A stretch of 64,000 bases of DNA, taken from Pseudogymnoascus destructans (taxonomy: Eukaryota; Ascomycota; Leotiomycetes; Thelebolales; Thelebolaceae). Below the pieces are notes generated by a model. It made no database searches. It saw only the letters and a list, made by a program, of their open reading frames with translations, and had not been told where the DNA came from. The stretch spans positions 248,001-312,000 of the forward strand of contig NW_020167521.1 in NCBI RefSeq assembly GCF_001641265.1, written 5' to 3'. This document shows positions 42,870 through 53,626 of this stretch, in pieces; position 1 is the stretch's first letter, and each line of letters opens with the position of its first letter. The position numbers were made by a program, and so were the translations under genes.

Positions 42870-44437
42870 CTAAGACAGCTCCATCGCCTCGCCGTGGCCA
42901 TTAGTGATGTTCATCTCGACAGCACCCTGCTCGCCAATGAGCCTCTTCTCGTAGTCCTGCACGAACTTCACGCTGCGGGTCTGGTCGTAGAAGAGCTGGA
43001 AGCTGCGCTGCACGTCCTCGATACCGACCTGCTTCGCGCGGCGCTTCGCCATAATCAGCTGGCTGGTGGTAATCAGGTTGCTCGCGTATCTGAGACCGGC
43101 CTCCTGTCCGATCTTGGTCAGGAGCGCCAGGGCGTCGGGGGAGACGTCGACTTCCTCCTCCTGGGCGCGGATGGAGAGAATCTGCTGGATCTCCTCCTTG
43201 TCGTAAGAGTGCGTGGAGACGATGACGACGCGGTCGAGGAAGTCGAGGGGTAGGCCGTGGGGGGACTTGTAGGTTGTTCCACGGATGCGGGAGTTACCCC
43301 TGTTGCTGGCCATTATGACGATGGGGGCGAGCTTGTCCTCGAGCGCGCGGTTGATGAAGGAGAAGCACTCGATGTCGAGCATGTGCACCTCGTCGATGAA
43401 GAGGACGCCGGGCACGATCTCAGCCTTGCCCTCCTCCTTCCACTCGGCCACCTTCTGGTCGATCTGCTCGCGGACCTCGCTGCGGATCTCACCGGTGTCG
43501 CCGGAGAAGAGGGCGAGGAAGCCTTGTGTGCGCGAGTTGATGACGTCGATTTCGTGGAGGGAAACGGTGTGCACGACTTCCTTGCGCTTCTGCAGCTCGC
43601 CCTCGGGGCACTGGATGAACTTGGTATCGGCGCCCATGGCGTCGTATTCTCTCGACCTGCCCCAGCTCCTTCCGAGCTTGCTGATCTTGCCGGACGACTT
43701 ATCGATGGAGATGACGTCGCCAGCTTGGACTCGCTCCTTGGTCATGGCATCGATCATTTTCGTGCCCATGTCGTAGATGGTTTCCATGTCGGTTGTCTTG
43801 ATGGTGAGTTTGCCCTGCTTGTTGGCACCGGTTACCGAGCGGTCGATTTGGATCTCGACGACCTCGCCCTCGATCATTTCGGACTCCTCCTTGATGCGCA
43901 CGCCGATTGATTTGCGGAAGGATTGTGTGAGAGCTTCGGTTTTTGACATTTCAAGGGAGAAGATTTCGGAGGAGGCGAGCATCGTGAAAGGGACATCTGG
44001 GCCGAGAGATTGAGCCATGCCCATAGCTATAGCCGTCTTTCCTGTGCTGTAAGTCTGTTAGTTCGGCGCCTAGAGACTTCGTTCTGCGTAACAAGCTGGG
44101 GTAGTCTATGAAGCAGGAATGGGTTGGGAGAAACGCGCCTTGGAGGTCCTGCGATCAACAGGGCTCTGCCAGCAATCTTTCCCTGCTTGACCATCTCCAG
44201 CACAATGGCAGCGGCCTTCCGTGCCTTTTCTTGTCCCACAAGGCCTTGAGACGCTGCTCGGGGCTCCAGCGTATCAGTGTCGACACCCAATCCGCGAATA
44301 TGCGAATGCGCCGCGATCAGGTTCATCCCCCGGAGCTCTTTGCTCTGAGGCACGGTCTGGATTGTCTGGATACGGTCAGTATTCAAGGGGGTCATTGGAG
44401 CCGCATCTAAAGTGTATGCAGAACTTACCGTAGCCAT
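42870..44437 (-). CDS. RVB2: RuvB-like AAA+ ATPase 2 (Rvb2/reptin)
   Basis: Helicase-like subunit of INO80, SWR1 and R2TP complexes, acting as a hetero-oligomer with Rvb1. Exons 44437-44429 (9 nt), 44365-44139 and 44046-42870 give 470 residues. Blocks: MNLIAAHSHIRGLGVD, ASQGLVGQEKARKAA, Walker A GPPSTGKT, Walker B VLFIDEVHML, sensor I IMASNRGNSRIRGT, and TTYKSPHGLPLDFLDRVVI, which marks Rvb2 rather than Rvb1. Intron 44047-44138 splits the Walker A codon AG/C and has a GC donor (AAG|GCGCGT) with a good GAACTAAC branch and TTACAG acceptor. No GT donor keeps the P-loop. Confidence 0.95.
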
Positions 44438-45243
44438 GTCGTGAAATTGTTTGGGGTATACAGGAGGGTAGGACGTTGAATGGTAGAGCGGGCGTAGGAG
44501 TGATGGTGGTATAAAGATCAATTAAAGATTATTAGCAGTACCGCCTCTACCACCCGTCATACAACAAACGCACCGCCGCCCTACGCCCACTGCAGAGTAC
44601 GTACTTACTAACTTACCTACACCTACAGTTCCGACGCGTCTATAATCTGCAGTGGTATAATTCTAATATTGAACAAATCAACACCAACGACTTAACAACT
44701 TCTCTTTTCATCCGCAGCACTCTACTTTTTAAGATCTCTTGACTACTATATTGATTTTTAGCCAGTTGTGGCTGTCGTCAGACCCCTACCGCCACCGCCA
44801 AAGTCGGCCAAGCCATTTTTGGCTTCTGAATCCTCCTCAAACTCCTCACGACTATATAACGCCCCCTCTTCTACTCGAAGCCCCTCCTCCTGCTGCTCTT
44901 TATTCTATACACTTTAAAGAGAGCCTGCACAGGCAAACACCGCTTTTTGTCTGATCCAAGACCAGCCAGTGACCAAGGGGTCCACCATCCACTGTCTTGC
45001 GCTGTACTGTAAGTTATTTGAAGTGAATCTATTTAGATACTCTGTTCCTTTAGTTGGCAGCTGAATAGCACACCTGCTAACGTTCATTGCCTCAGACGCG
45101 CACTCCATACAAACGACCATTGGCTCTCTCGGTCTTGCGACTTCTCGAATGTTGCGCGCAAGCACCTCCGACCATTCGTAACCAATCGCATGATTGTCGA
45201 GTCATCTTACCTGTAGCTGGAACGCTACGCGCAATCGCACGAT
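44438..45243. promoter_or_regulatory. Divergent promoter region, RVB2 and coiled-coil gene
   Basis: About 0.8 kb; pyrimidine-rich stretches at 44540-44640 and 44790-44920. No gene supported. Confidence 0.4.
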
Positions 45244-48144
45244 ATGTCAGGAGACCGTTCTCACTGGGATTCACGGCAACATTCGCCCCGGAGTCCACGC
45301 CGAGGCCGCGGTGGTGGCCGAGCTTCATATCGAGGACGCGGGCGAGGATCGTATCATGACGACAGAGGCCGAGAAGACCGCGAGGAACGAGAGCGAGAAC
45401 GGCGCGCTGCCGAAGCGGAAAAGTACCGGAATACCAATGATCGAGGTCAACGTTCGCCTTCGGAATATCGTGACCGTAACAGAGGTATGTACAATTTGTC
45501 TTTGGAAGGTCATTCTTCTGGTTTAATTTATCTAAAGCTCTGGCTAACTAGCTGCACAGACAATGGCACGCCTCGGGACTCGAGCGAGCACGGATCTCGT
45601 CGAACATTGCCAAAACCACAAGAGTCGACTCCTTTAACCCCTACTAGATGCGGACTAGGCGCTGAGTTCGCGTCAGCAATACAGTCGTTGGCTGAGTGGA
45701 CCACAGAGGAGATAAATTTACGTCTCAGGTGCGAAAGGGCGAGGCAAGACTGCGACGAGGCAAGATCTATATACGAGGCAGGGAAGCCTACACATTCCCA
45801 GTTTCCTATTGAGGCGGAAAGAGCAAAAGAAAGATATGCTAAGGAAAAGTCGGCGCTTGAAGCTTTAGAGGCAAAGTTGAAGGAGGCAAATTCCAAGATA
45901 TCCAGCACCACGGCCGTCGTGGCGCAACACTATGATTCCCTTATTTCTTCCAAAGGTGGAGCGAGATCGTTTCGGCCTGACACTGAGATCGTGGGTGGAT
46001 CTTCAGAAGTTGAGAATAGGTTTCTGAAGCTCGAAAGGGATATGAAAGCCGAGAACCGGAAGCTTCAGGAGGAATTTGATTTGCGTCTTAAAAGTGCTGA
46101 AGATAGGATAAGGAGTGACTCTCGTGACCAGGTGGTCGCCATGAATTCATCTCTATTAAGCAAAACCGATAATCTCGTTACGCTTAGCAGAGATGTCCTT
46201 GAGCTTAAAAAGCACTCGGATTATCACAAAAATCAGCTCAGTCAGCAGCAGGATCAGCTGAGAGAGTACAAAATTGCTATCAAGAAGCTTGGTGGAGCCC
46301 CAGTTAATGGGTATTCAAACCAGGCTCCTTCTCCAAGTGATGAGAGGACTCTCCCCATCCAATCAGTGAAGACTCAACTGGCTGCGGAACATTCGTCAAT
46401 CCTAAAGCTAGCGTCCCGAATCGAAACTGTCGAACGGGCGCAAACCACTAATACATTGGCAAGCCTGGAGCTCGTACCAAGAATCGAGGCTATCGAAAGA
46501 GGGCAAACCACTATGTTGAAAATACAAGAAAATTTCGAACAGGTGCAACGCAACGTCGGGGGATTTGATGACGACTTGGCGGGCCTCGACCAGAGAGTCA
46601 AGTCTCTAGAGAGTTCCTCACATAGATCTCTATTGTCGAATACCACTGGCCCCGAAAATAACCTTACTACTGTTGCACCCCAAGACACTAGCACCATAAG
46701 CCTAATAACCCAACAGATCAATGCACTTAAGAACTCTATGAACGCAATCATTACGGAGATTAGGGAATCACAGGATGCTTCCGACATAGCGCACGGTGCA
46801 GTTATACAAGGGTTGAATGAAAATGTCTCAAAAATGGAAGCTGGGGTGGCTAAATTAATAAAGAACATCGAAACACTTCAGTCTCAACAAAGGGCTACGT
46901 CGGATGAACAACGGCAGGTGTTGAGAAGGGTTGGGTCCCTTGAGTCTGACTTCGTTCATATGAAACCTGTCAGGGCTGTAGCACCACTGAACGGATCGGA
47001 GAATTCGGCCTCCGCATCTCCAACCGGTTCTCTTCAAAATGGCGTTCATGCTCCAGCGATTGATTGGGGCCCAGCTCTAAATTCCTTGCGTAGTGAGGTG
47101 GCCGATATCAATCGTAGACTGGCCGAAAGTAAGCAGTTTGAAGCTGGGATCAACATGGGCATACGGAACTTGGACACGCGGATGAACAACATATATACCG
47201 ATCATCTCTGCAAGCAGATTCTTGGGCAGCTCCAAACGGTGTATCCGAATCTGGCCCAGGTTGAAGCTCCAATCGCAGAATTAAAAGCTCGTATGGCTCT
47301 CGTCGAAGGCACCTTTCACAATCATACCGAGAGTATTGGCTACATCAAAGATGCTCAGGACGCGATTCAAGGTAGGCTACGAACCTGGAAGAATAACTAT
47401 ACCACGGCGATTACAAATTTATCGGCGGCGGTAGACTCTGTTAGAAGCTCCATTTCTATCCTACAGTCCCAGGCTGATGGCTCTAAGAAGCCCGCTGGGA
47501 GCAACGAACAGGACGCGATTCAGGGTAGGCAACAAGCCTGGGAGAATAACTATACCACGACGATTGCAAATTTATCGGCTGCGGTAGACTCTGTTAGAGG
47601 ATCCATTTCTATCCTACAGTCCCAGGCTGATGGCTCTAAAGCTAGTTTAAAGGAAGAAATGACGGGACGGATCGACTCGTTATCCAAAGACCTTAAAGAA
47701 CAGATTGAGGCAGCGTCGAAACGTTTGCAGAGACAGATTGAGGATATTGAGCACCTAATCGAGTTCGATGAGGATGGAAAAGTGCAGTCGGTGAAAGAAG
47801 TGATCCACGTGCTCACGGAGAACTATGGGAAGATGATGGGAGAGTTTGACGCGCTGGATTACCAAGTGCAAAGGCTTAAGTCGGAATCTGCCTCGAGCCG
47901 TGAAGGCAGTGCCGTCAATCAGCCGCAGGTTGGCAAGGTACAAGAGACCGCGCCACCTGCTTCTGACCCTAGGGCTGTTCCGACAGCACTCGCTTCCCCT
48001 GCATCGTTTAGATCTAGGCAGTCTGGAAATAAGCGCAGCGCTCCGTCTTCGCCTTCGGCTAGCTCACAAGCGTCTAGTCAGCAGCAAACACGCAAGAGGA
48101 GACGAGAGGCCCAAGGGCCATTTCTGTTCTCAGATGGGGACTAG
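45244..48144 (+). CDS. RG-rich coiled-coil protein of unknown function
   Basis: Exons 45244-45484 and 45560-48144 (75-nt GTATGT...CACAG intron) give 941 residues. The first 80 residues are Arg/Gly/Asp-rich (RRGRGGGRASYRGRGRGSY), typical of RNA-binding RGG tails. From about 110 on the protein is almost all heptad-like helix (ERAKERYAKEKSALEALEAK, LKLERDMKAENRKLQEEFDL, many I/L-x6 patterns). Residues from DAIQG (47359 on and 47512 on) form a 51-residue tandem duplication with nearly identical copies. The C-terminus is Ser/Gln/Lys-rich with KRRR, perhaps a nuclear signal. No family recognised. Confidence 0.8.
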   Translation: MSGDRSHWDSRQHSPRSPRRGRGGGRASYRGRGRGSYHDDRGREDREERERERRAAEAEKYRNTNDRGQRSPSEYRDRNRGMYNLSLEGHSSGLIYLKLWLTSCTDNGTPRDSSEHGSRRTLPKPQESTPLTPTRCGLGAEFASAIQSLAEWTTEEINLRLRCERARQDCDEARSIYEAGKPTHSQFPIEAERAKERYAKEKSALEALEAKLKEANSKISSTTAVVAQHYDSLISSKGGARSFRPDTEIVGGSSEVENRFLKLERDMKAENRKLQEEFDLRLKSAEDRIRSDSRDQVVAMNSSLLSKTDNLVTLSRDVLELKKHSDYHKNQLSQQQDQLREYKIAIKKLGGAPVNGYSNQAPSPSDERTLPIQSVKTQLAAEHSSILKLASRIETVERAQTTNTLASLELVPRIEAIERGQTTMLKIQENFEQVQRNVGGFDDDLAGLDQRVKSLESSSHRSLLSNTTGPENNLTTVAPQDTSTISLITQQINALKNSMNAIITEIRESQDASDIAHGAVIQGLNENVSKMEAGVAKLIKNIETLQSQQRATSDEQRQVLRRVGSLESDFVHMKPVRAVAPLNGSENSASASPTGSLQNGVHAPAIDWGPALNSLRSEVADINRRLAESKQFEAGINMGIRNLDTRMNNIYTDHLCKQILGQLQTVYPNLAQVEAPIAELKARMALVEGTFHNHTESIGYIKDAQDAIQGRLRTWKNNYTTAITNLSAAVDSVRSSISILQSQADGSKKPAGSNEQDAIQGRQQAWENNYTTTIANLSAAVDSVRGSISILQSQADGSKASLKEEMTGRIDSLSKDLKEQIEAASKRLQRQIEDIEHLIEFDEDGKVQSVKEVIHVLTENYGKMMGEFDALDYQVQRLKSESASSREGSAVNQPQVGKVQETAPPASDPRAVPTALASPASFRSRQSGNKRSAPSSPSASSQASSQQQTRKRRREAQGPFLFSDGD
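47359..47664 (+). repeat. 153-bp in-frame tandem duplication within the coiled-coil gene
   Basis: The two copies (starting 47359 and 47512) encode NNYTTxIxNLSAAVDSVRxS and SISILQSQADGSK twice. Nucleotide identity is high over about 130 bp, so the duplication is young. Confidence 0.85.
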
Positions 48145-48756
48145 GAGGAGAGTGTTAGCAAGGAAAGCTAAGAAATGGTGTTTTAGGAGGTCGAGATTCA
48201 AGTAGAGCGCTTCTTACATTCACTATTTTAGCGAGACGTTCATGGGTACTGCCCGACACAAAGTTCATTTAGGCTCATTGCTTGCTGTTAACAGTAGAGT
48301 GTCAATTTTGCTTTAGATGCTCGAAGCCGACTATACGACACAAGATTTTGAAGGCTATAGTGGCTCTAGCTGCTAAGTCGTTCGTGGCAGCGACAAAACA
48401 CTAATCGCCTACAATGCAGCAAGTTGTTTTACTACATTTTTAATCATCTAGCATCTATCCGAGCGAAGGAATAGGTGGCTACGGTTTAGAGAAGGGGTTG
48501 GCGTTTTAAGAGATACCACTATCGTTATTGTTACATAAGTTAGGCACAATGGGAGACAAAGATGCAAATATAGACAAAGATGAGGTTGTAACAAGAACAA
48601 AGACAACATTTAAACCTAAGGGAAAATATATGATTCTTTGTTTGCCATCTAGTAGCAGTTATGCCACTTCATCTACCATTTCATCCCTACTTCACCTGCT
48701 ACTTTATCTACAACTATATAATTCTATAACTATACTGCCTCGTAGCTTAATTCCCA
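48145..48756. other. Intergenic between convergent genes
   Basis: No gene or repeat recognised. Confidence 0.4.
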
Positions 48757-49364
48757 TTAAGGGCTTACTTCTTCCTGTGGTATAATGCGGTCCCTATCGC
48801 TGCCAAACGTCCCTTCGCCCTCTGGTATTATGGGCTCCTCCTGTGTCTCCCATGGCTTCTTTCGCCTCGAAGCCGCCGGCTGCGTCGCCTTGTCAGCGAG
48901 CACTGTAGGTGGGATGTCCATGATGCCAGGTATTGGAGCACCACTATTGATGAGGGCAACAATGTCCGCGAAGGATGTTGGGAAAGTGGGATTGGGGCTG
49001 GCTTGTGGAAGCGGGGTCGACTCCCCAGCGTCGCTCGTGTTTGGCGCCGGGAACTCTTCGGGGGATCGCGAGGCAAGATAGGCCTTGTACGCGTCGAAGT
49101 CGATTGTCTGGTTTGTTTTGCGCGCGTAGTAGAATGTTCGGGCGCGGATGGTGAGGTCTCTCAGCTGGGAGGGGCTTGGGTTTGGGCCGAGGATGGCGGC
49201 GAGGCCAGCCTTGCGAACATCAATGTCAGCGATAGAATTGGATTGCGTGGCGTAAATAGCGTGAGACATACCTGGAATTCGGCATCTTTCTCCCAATTAT
49301 AAGAGTCCAGCTCCTGAAAGAGCTTTTCGTTGTTTGACGACTCTGTCGACATTTCTTTCGACAT
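48757..49364 (-). CDS. KPWE-domain protein, Pex39-like peroxisomal import factor
   Basis: Exons 49364-49272 and 49209-48757 (62-nt GTATGT...AAG intron) give 181 residues. The N-terminal helix ELDSYNWEKDAEFQAGLAAI and the following GPNPSPSQLRDLTIRARTFYY belong to a small fungal family. The C-terminal RRKKPWE is the hallmark of the KPWE (PEX14-KPWE) domain. Proteins of this type (Pex39) are reported to help import of PTS2 cargo into peroxisomes with Pex7. The role is inferred from the motif; the middle is disordered. The Met at 49352 is an alternative start. Confidence 0.7.
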
Positions 49365-49829
49365 TCAGGCCACAAACTTGGGAGTTGTTGGGTCTTCCAT
49401 GTGAGTTTGTCGCTCGGGGTCGGCCATTAAGCGCAGGGCTGATGGACAAGGCTGACAGTTGTGCATGGATTAGCCAGACGAGGTTTAGCTCAGCCTTGTT
49501 GGCTTTTTCGCGTTTTTATTGGTGGCTGGGGGTTGTCTGGCAACTGGCGTTTACGTTTACCATCCCCTTGGCCTTGGCACCGCGGAATCCACCACCGCGC
49601 ACAAACTTCACCACCCCAGGCCGCCAAAGACGAGAGAGATCCCATCCACTGTGACAACCTCCCAGTCAACGTTCGATCTTCACCGTCTTCAATCTATACG
49701 TTTCCGGACCCGGCGCGATCATATTACTTCCTTTTTTTCTCGCTCTGAGTTGATTTCAGATCGCAGATCGCTTGATATAGTACTGCCCTGTTTCCATTTG
49801 CGCTGAGGAGCGGCGCGACCTAGTTCGAC
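49365..49829. promoter_or_regulatory. Divergent promoter region, KPWE gene and LSM14 gene
   Basis: 465 bp, no gene supported. Confidence 0.45.
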
Positions 49830-51804
49830 ATGTCCGAGTTCATCGGGTGAGTCCCAGCCTCCACGCCATAGCCTGGCCAACAAGACATACGGGAACCTTC
49901 AGCTAATCGATGCTCGCAGATCACGCATATCCCTTGTTTCGAGGAGTGATATTCGGTACGAATAGGGTCCAATTGCACGTCCCCAACGTACCCAACTGAC
50001 CTCCGCGGCTGCAGCTATGTAGGCACTTTGCATGAGATCAATTCCGAGACATCGACCGTTGCACTCGAGAACGTCACGTCTTTTGGTACTGAGGGCCGGA
50101 AGGGGAACCCAAACGAAGAGATTGCGGCGAGCGATAGCATCTACGAATACATTGTCTTCCGTGGCAGTGATGTCAAAGACTTGCGGATCGAGGAGGCTCC
50201 AGCTGCGAAGGAGAACAAGCCGCCACAGGTGCCAAATGACCCTGCCATCCTAGGTGTACGTTCCTCCTTCTGATCAATACCAACATTATTCACTCGTTTT
50301 ATCAAATGTGGTGTTTCAAAGCTAACAATAAATGCTTTAGTCGGGATCTCGTCCTGTCCAGCAACAGCAGCAGGCACCACAACAGCCGCCAGGGCCTCCG
50401 GGGCAAGCTGGACGACAGTTCCAACAGCAGCCAGGTCCGCCACAGAACCAAGGCCAGCAGAACCCAGCTGGCCCTTCGGCCCAACAACAACAACAGTACC
50501 CTCCTCAGTTCTACCCTCCCCCAGGCCCAGGACAATGGGGCCGTGGCGGTCCACTTCCACCCGGAGCTGGGTTTCCTGGCATGCCTTATCCACCACCTCC
50601 ACCAGGATGGTATCCTCCCCCAGGACAAGGATTTCCCCAGCCAGGCCCGTTTCCGTACGGCCCATATGGTCCATTTCCCCCAGGACCTCCAGGAGGACCC
50701 CCAGGACCACCCGGCCCACCAAACCAGCAATTCCCACAGCAGAATAAGCCTGCGCCAATCGGTCCAGGTGGAAGGCAACAGACAATACCCGGCCCCACGG
50801 ATAAGTCTGTTGAGCCAAAGAGCCTAGGCGGCCAGGCCCCAGCTGCTCCAGGTCCCCATGCGAAGGGGCCAAAGCAACAACAGGCACCTGTCGAGTTGAA
50901 GGCGTCGCCTGTCCAGGCCCCAGCTGCGTCTGTCGCTTCTAAGCAGGCCCCGGCTGCCACAGCTGGTCCTGCTGCTCCCGCTGCTACCAAGACCGCCCCA
51001 ACCGGCCCAAAGGGCGGCAGGATCCCACCTGCGGTCCCCCTTGCAAGCCCAAGTGCTGTTAAAGCCCATGCTGCTACCACCAGCAAGGCCCCCACCCCAG
51101 CAGTCAATGCTCTTGCTCGCTCTGCTGTTGAAGATGCTACTCAAGCTGCCACCGCAGCGGTTGCCGCGGCCATGGCCAAGCTCCCACCTGTCGAGGGCCA
51201 GCACCAAAACGGCAACGCCATTGATAACCTGACCAGAAAGGTCAACGAAATGAGAACGAACGACACGATTCGTGCTCCCCGTCAACCAGGTGTCAGCGGA
51301 TTTGGTGGACGAGGTGCGTCGCGAGGTCGTGGAGGACCTCGCCAGGAGGCCCCCAAGGTTGAGGTCCCCAAGGATGACTTTGACTTCGAATCATCCAACG
51401 CCAAGTTCAACAAGCAAGATCTGGTCAAGGAAGCAATTGCTGGCACTTCGCCTGCCGAGAGCCCAATTGAAGACGCAGCAACAGAGAGCAACGCGGCGAC
51501 AGGATCCTACAACAAGTCGTCTTCCTTCTTTGACGACCTGTCCAGCGAAAGCAAGGACCGTGCAGAGGGCGACTCCACTGGCAGGCGTCCAGGTGGCCGC
51601 GAGTGGCGCGGGGAGGAGCAGAAGAAGAATTTTGAGACCTTCGGACAGGGCAGCGTCGATAATGGATACCGTGGTGGTTTCCGCGGCCGAGGACGCGGAC
51701 GCGGCGGCATGAGAGGTCGTGGACACTTTGGTGGAAACGGACAGCCCGGCGCACGCGGCGGGCGCGGTGCGCATCGCGGAGGAGCCCAGGAGGGTGGCCT
51801 ATAA
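49830..51804 (+). CDS. LSM14/Scd6 family mRNA-binding protein
   Basis: P-body/stress granule translation repressor that binds eIF4G, Dhh1 and decapping factors (yeast Scd6, S. pombe Sum2, human LSM14). Exons 49830-49846, 49920-49955, 50015-50255 and 50341-51804 give 585 residues. The LSM14 domain is at 1-90 (MSEFIGSRISLVSRSDIRYV, then GTLHEINSETSTVALENV). A long Gln/Pro/Gly-rich, Ala-rich region follows, then the FDF box (DDFDFESSNAKFNK), the FFD box (YNKSSSFFDDLS), the TFG box (KNFETFGQGSVDNGYRGG), and RGG repeats at the end. Domain order is exactly that of the family. Confidence 0.95.
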
Positions 51805-52812
51805 CTCGCGACATTGGAGTTTTCAACGTTTTCTACCGATGTCGAAGGAATGACGGACGGTGTATCAACAGACTCTTTTACGGCGAATAAAAATCCGAAA
51901 TATCTGGAAAAAGACAGCGCGTATTTTTTCGTTCTTTACGCTTTTGCTTGCCGCGCTTTTACTCGCTCGGCATGGCCGGCTGTGTCTACCGTGGGGATTT
52001 TTCAAAGGAGTCTTGTGGGATATCGAGATTACGATTGTAGTGTGGATTTATCTACACTTTTTTTTTTCTCTCATATTGTTGTACTACAAGCATTACGACT
52101 CGCACGATACGGTTCATGAAGGACGCTGGGTGGCCTGGCGGCAGGTCATGGCCAAGGGTCGGATCGAGGATGGATATGGCCAGTAGATGGATCTCTGTTA
52201 CGAGGCCTTCGTTATGACGGCTGGTTTGCATAAAAATGGAGGTGAAAGGGGGGTTTGGTTTGATAGAGACTTGCAGCTAGATACTGCAGAGCATAGTCCA
52301 ATGATAAATGCGTCAAACCAACAATATTTATCTGCAGTGTGCAGTGAATCTAGTGTGGTTGTGTCGATATATGCTCGTCATATTCTCAGCCACTCTGCTC
52401 AAGCCATGTGCCGAGAGCGCGCTTGAAAAATAGATTTAAACCCGGACTTATCAGCTGGCCCTTATTAGGACGACACGATTACGCTTATTTCCTATTAACA
52501 ATACAAATGTTTTATATTTGCTTTCTCCTTTACTTCCTGTCCTCTATGGTTTCATCCCTTAATACACGTGTTCCGGAGGGGCAAGTCAGCTTCGAGGAAC
52601 AACATTCCTCCGCCTCCGCCACAAGGTTCCGCAAGCATCGAGATCTGCCCCGTGTCCTCAGGACGCGATATATCAACTGCCTCGCACGCTGCTTTTCAAC
52701 ACAATCCCCAGCGCACTCGATGACCTGCCGTTGAAACCGCGCAACTTGTAAATTGCTTGGAGGAAGACACATACCCCTTTGTGACGGGCATCTGCGCCAT
52801 CAAACCGCCAAT
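51805..52812. other. Intergenic between LSM14 and ERD2 genes
   Basis: A 108-codon ORF at 51860-52186 with one hydrophobic stretch lies in the likely 3' UTR and shows no family resemblance. Nothing else seen. Confidence 0.4.
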
Positions 52813-53626
52813 ATGAATTTGTTCCGTCTGCTGGGTACGCATCTTTTAATTGAGGAGGCTTCATGGGATGAAGAGCTAATTGTTGCGCAGGAGATTTCTC
52901 CCATTTGCTCTCGATTTTGATCTTGCTGGATAAGATGATACGGACAAACGTGAGGCGCCCTCCTTCCGATGCGTCGCTCCTACCTTGGAGCTATAACTGA
53001 TATCCCTCCCAGAGCTGTGCCGGAATCTCGTTCAAGTCGCAAGCATTATACCTCATTGTCTACGTGACGCGCTACCTTGGTATGCCTCCCCTCGCCTCCC
53101 AGCCAGGCGCCCACTAACAGTCCGCCCGGCAGATATCTTTACAACCTTTACGGACAGCTACTACAACAGCATCTTCAAGATCCTCTTCATCTCCACCTCG
53201 GGCTACACGCTCTACCTGATGATGACGACCTACAAGCCCACGCAATCCGCTCCCCTCGACACCTTCCGCGTGCAATACCTCCTCCTAGGCGCCTTCGTCC
53301 TCGGCGCCCTCTTCCCGCCGGAATACACCGTGCGCGAAGTCCTCTGGAGCTTCAGCATCTGGCTCGAGAGCGTGGCCATCCTGCCGCAGCTGTTCATGCT
53401 GCAGCGCACGGGCGAGGCGGACACTATCACCGTGCATTACATTTTCGCACTGGGCATATACCGCGCGCTGTACATCCCCAACTGGATCTGGAGGTACTGG
53501 TCGGCTGGGCATCTGGATCAGATCTCGGTGCTGGCGGGGCTTGTGCAGACCGTGTTGTACAGTGATTTCTTCTGGATCTACTATACGAAGGTCATGAAGG
53601 GGAAGAAGTTCTCATTGCCGGTATAA
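52813..53626 (+). CDS. ERD2: ER lumen protein-retaining receptor (KDEL/HDEL receptor)
   Basis: Golgi receptor that returns HDEL-tagged proteins to the ER. Exons 52813-52834, 52891-52949, 53013-53079 and 53133-53626 give 213 residues with seven hydrophobic spans, normal length. Conserved blocks: MNLFRLLGDFSHLLSILILL, SCAGISFKSQALYLIVYVTR, YLDIFTTFTDSYYNS, PPEYTVREVLWSFSIWLESV, AILPQLFMLQRTGEAD and HYIFALGIYRALYIPNWIWR. It ends KKFSLPV. All three introns carry GT-AG borders and are required for the frame. Confidence 0.96.

Noticed and set aside
42894..43910. Long plus-strand ORFs rich in Asp, Val and Leu
   Set aside because: Antisense shadows of the strongly conserved Rvb2 exon.
50141..51826. 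Several 120-250 codon ORFs on both strands, Gly/Trp/Ala-rich
   Set aside because: Mirror frames of the Pro/Gln/Gly-rich LSM14 gene.
51860..52186. 108-codon ORF with a hydrophobic stretch after LSM14
   Set aside because: Lies in the probable 3' UTR, no family resemblance and no separate promoter signal seen.
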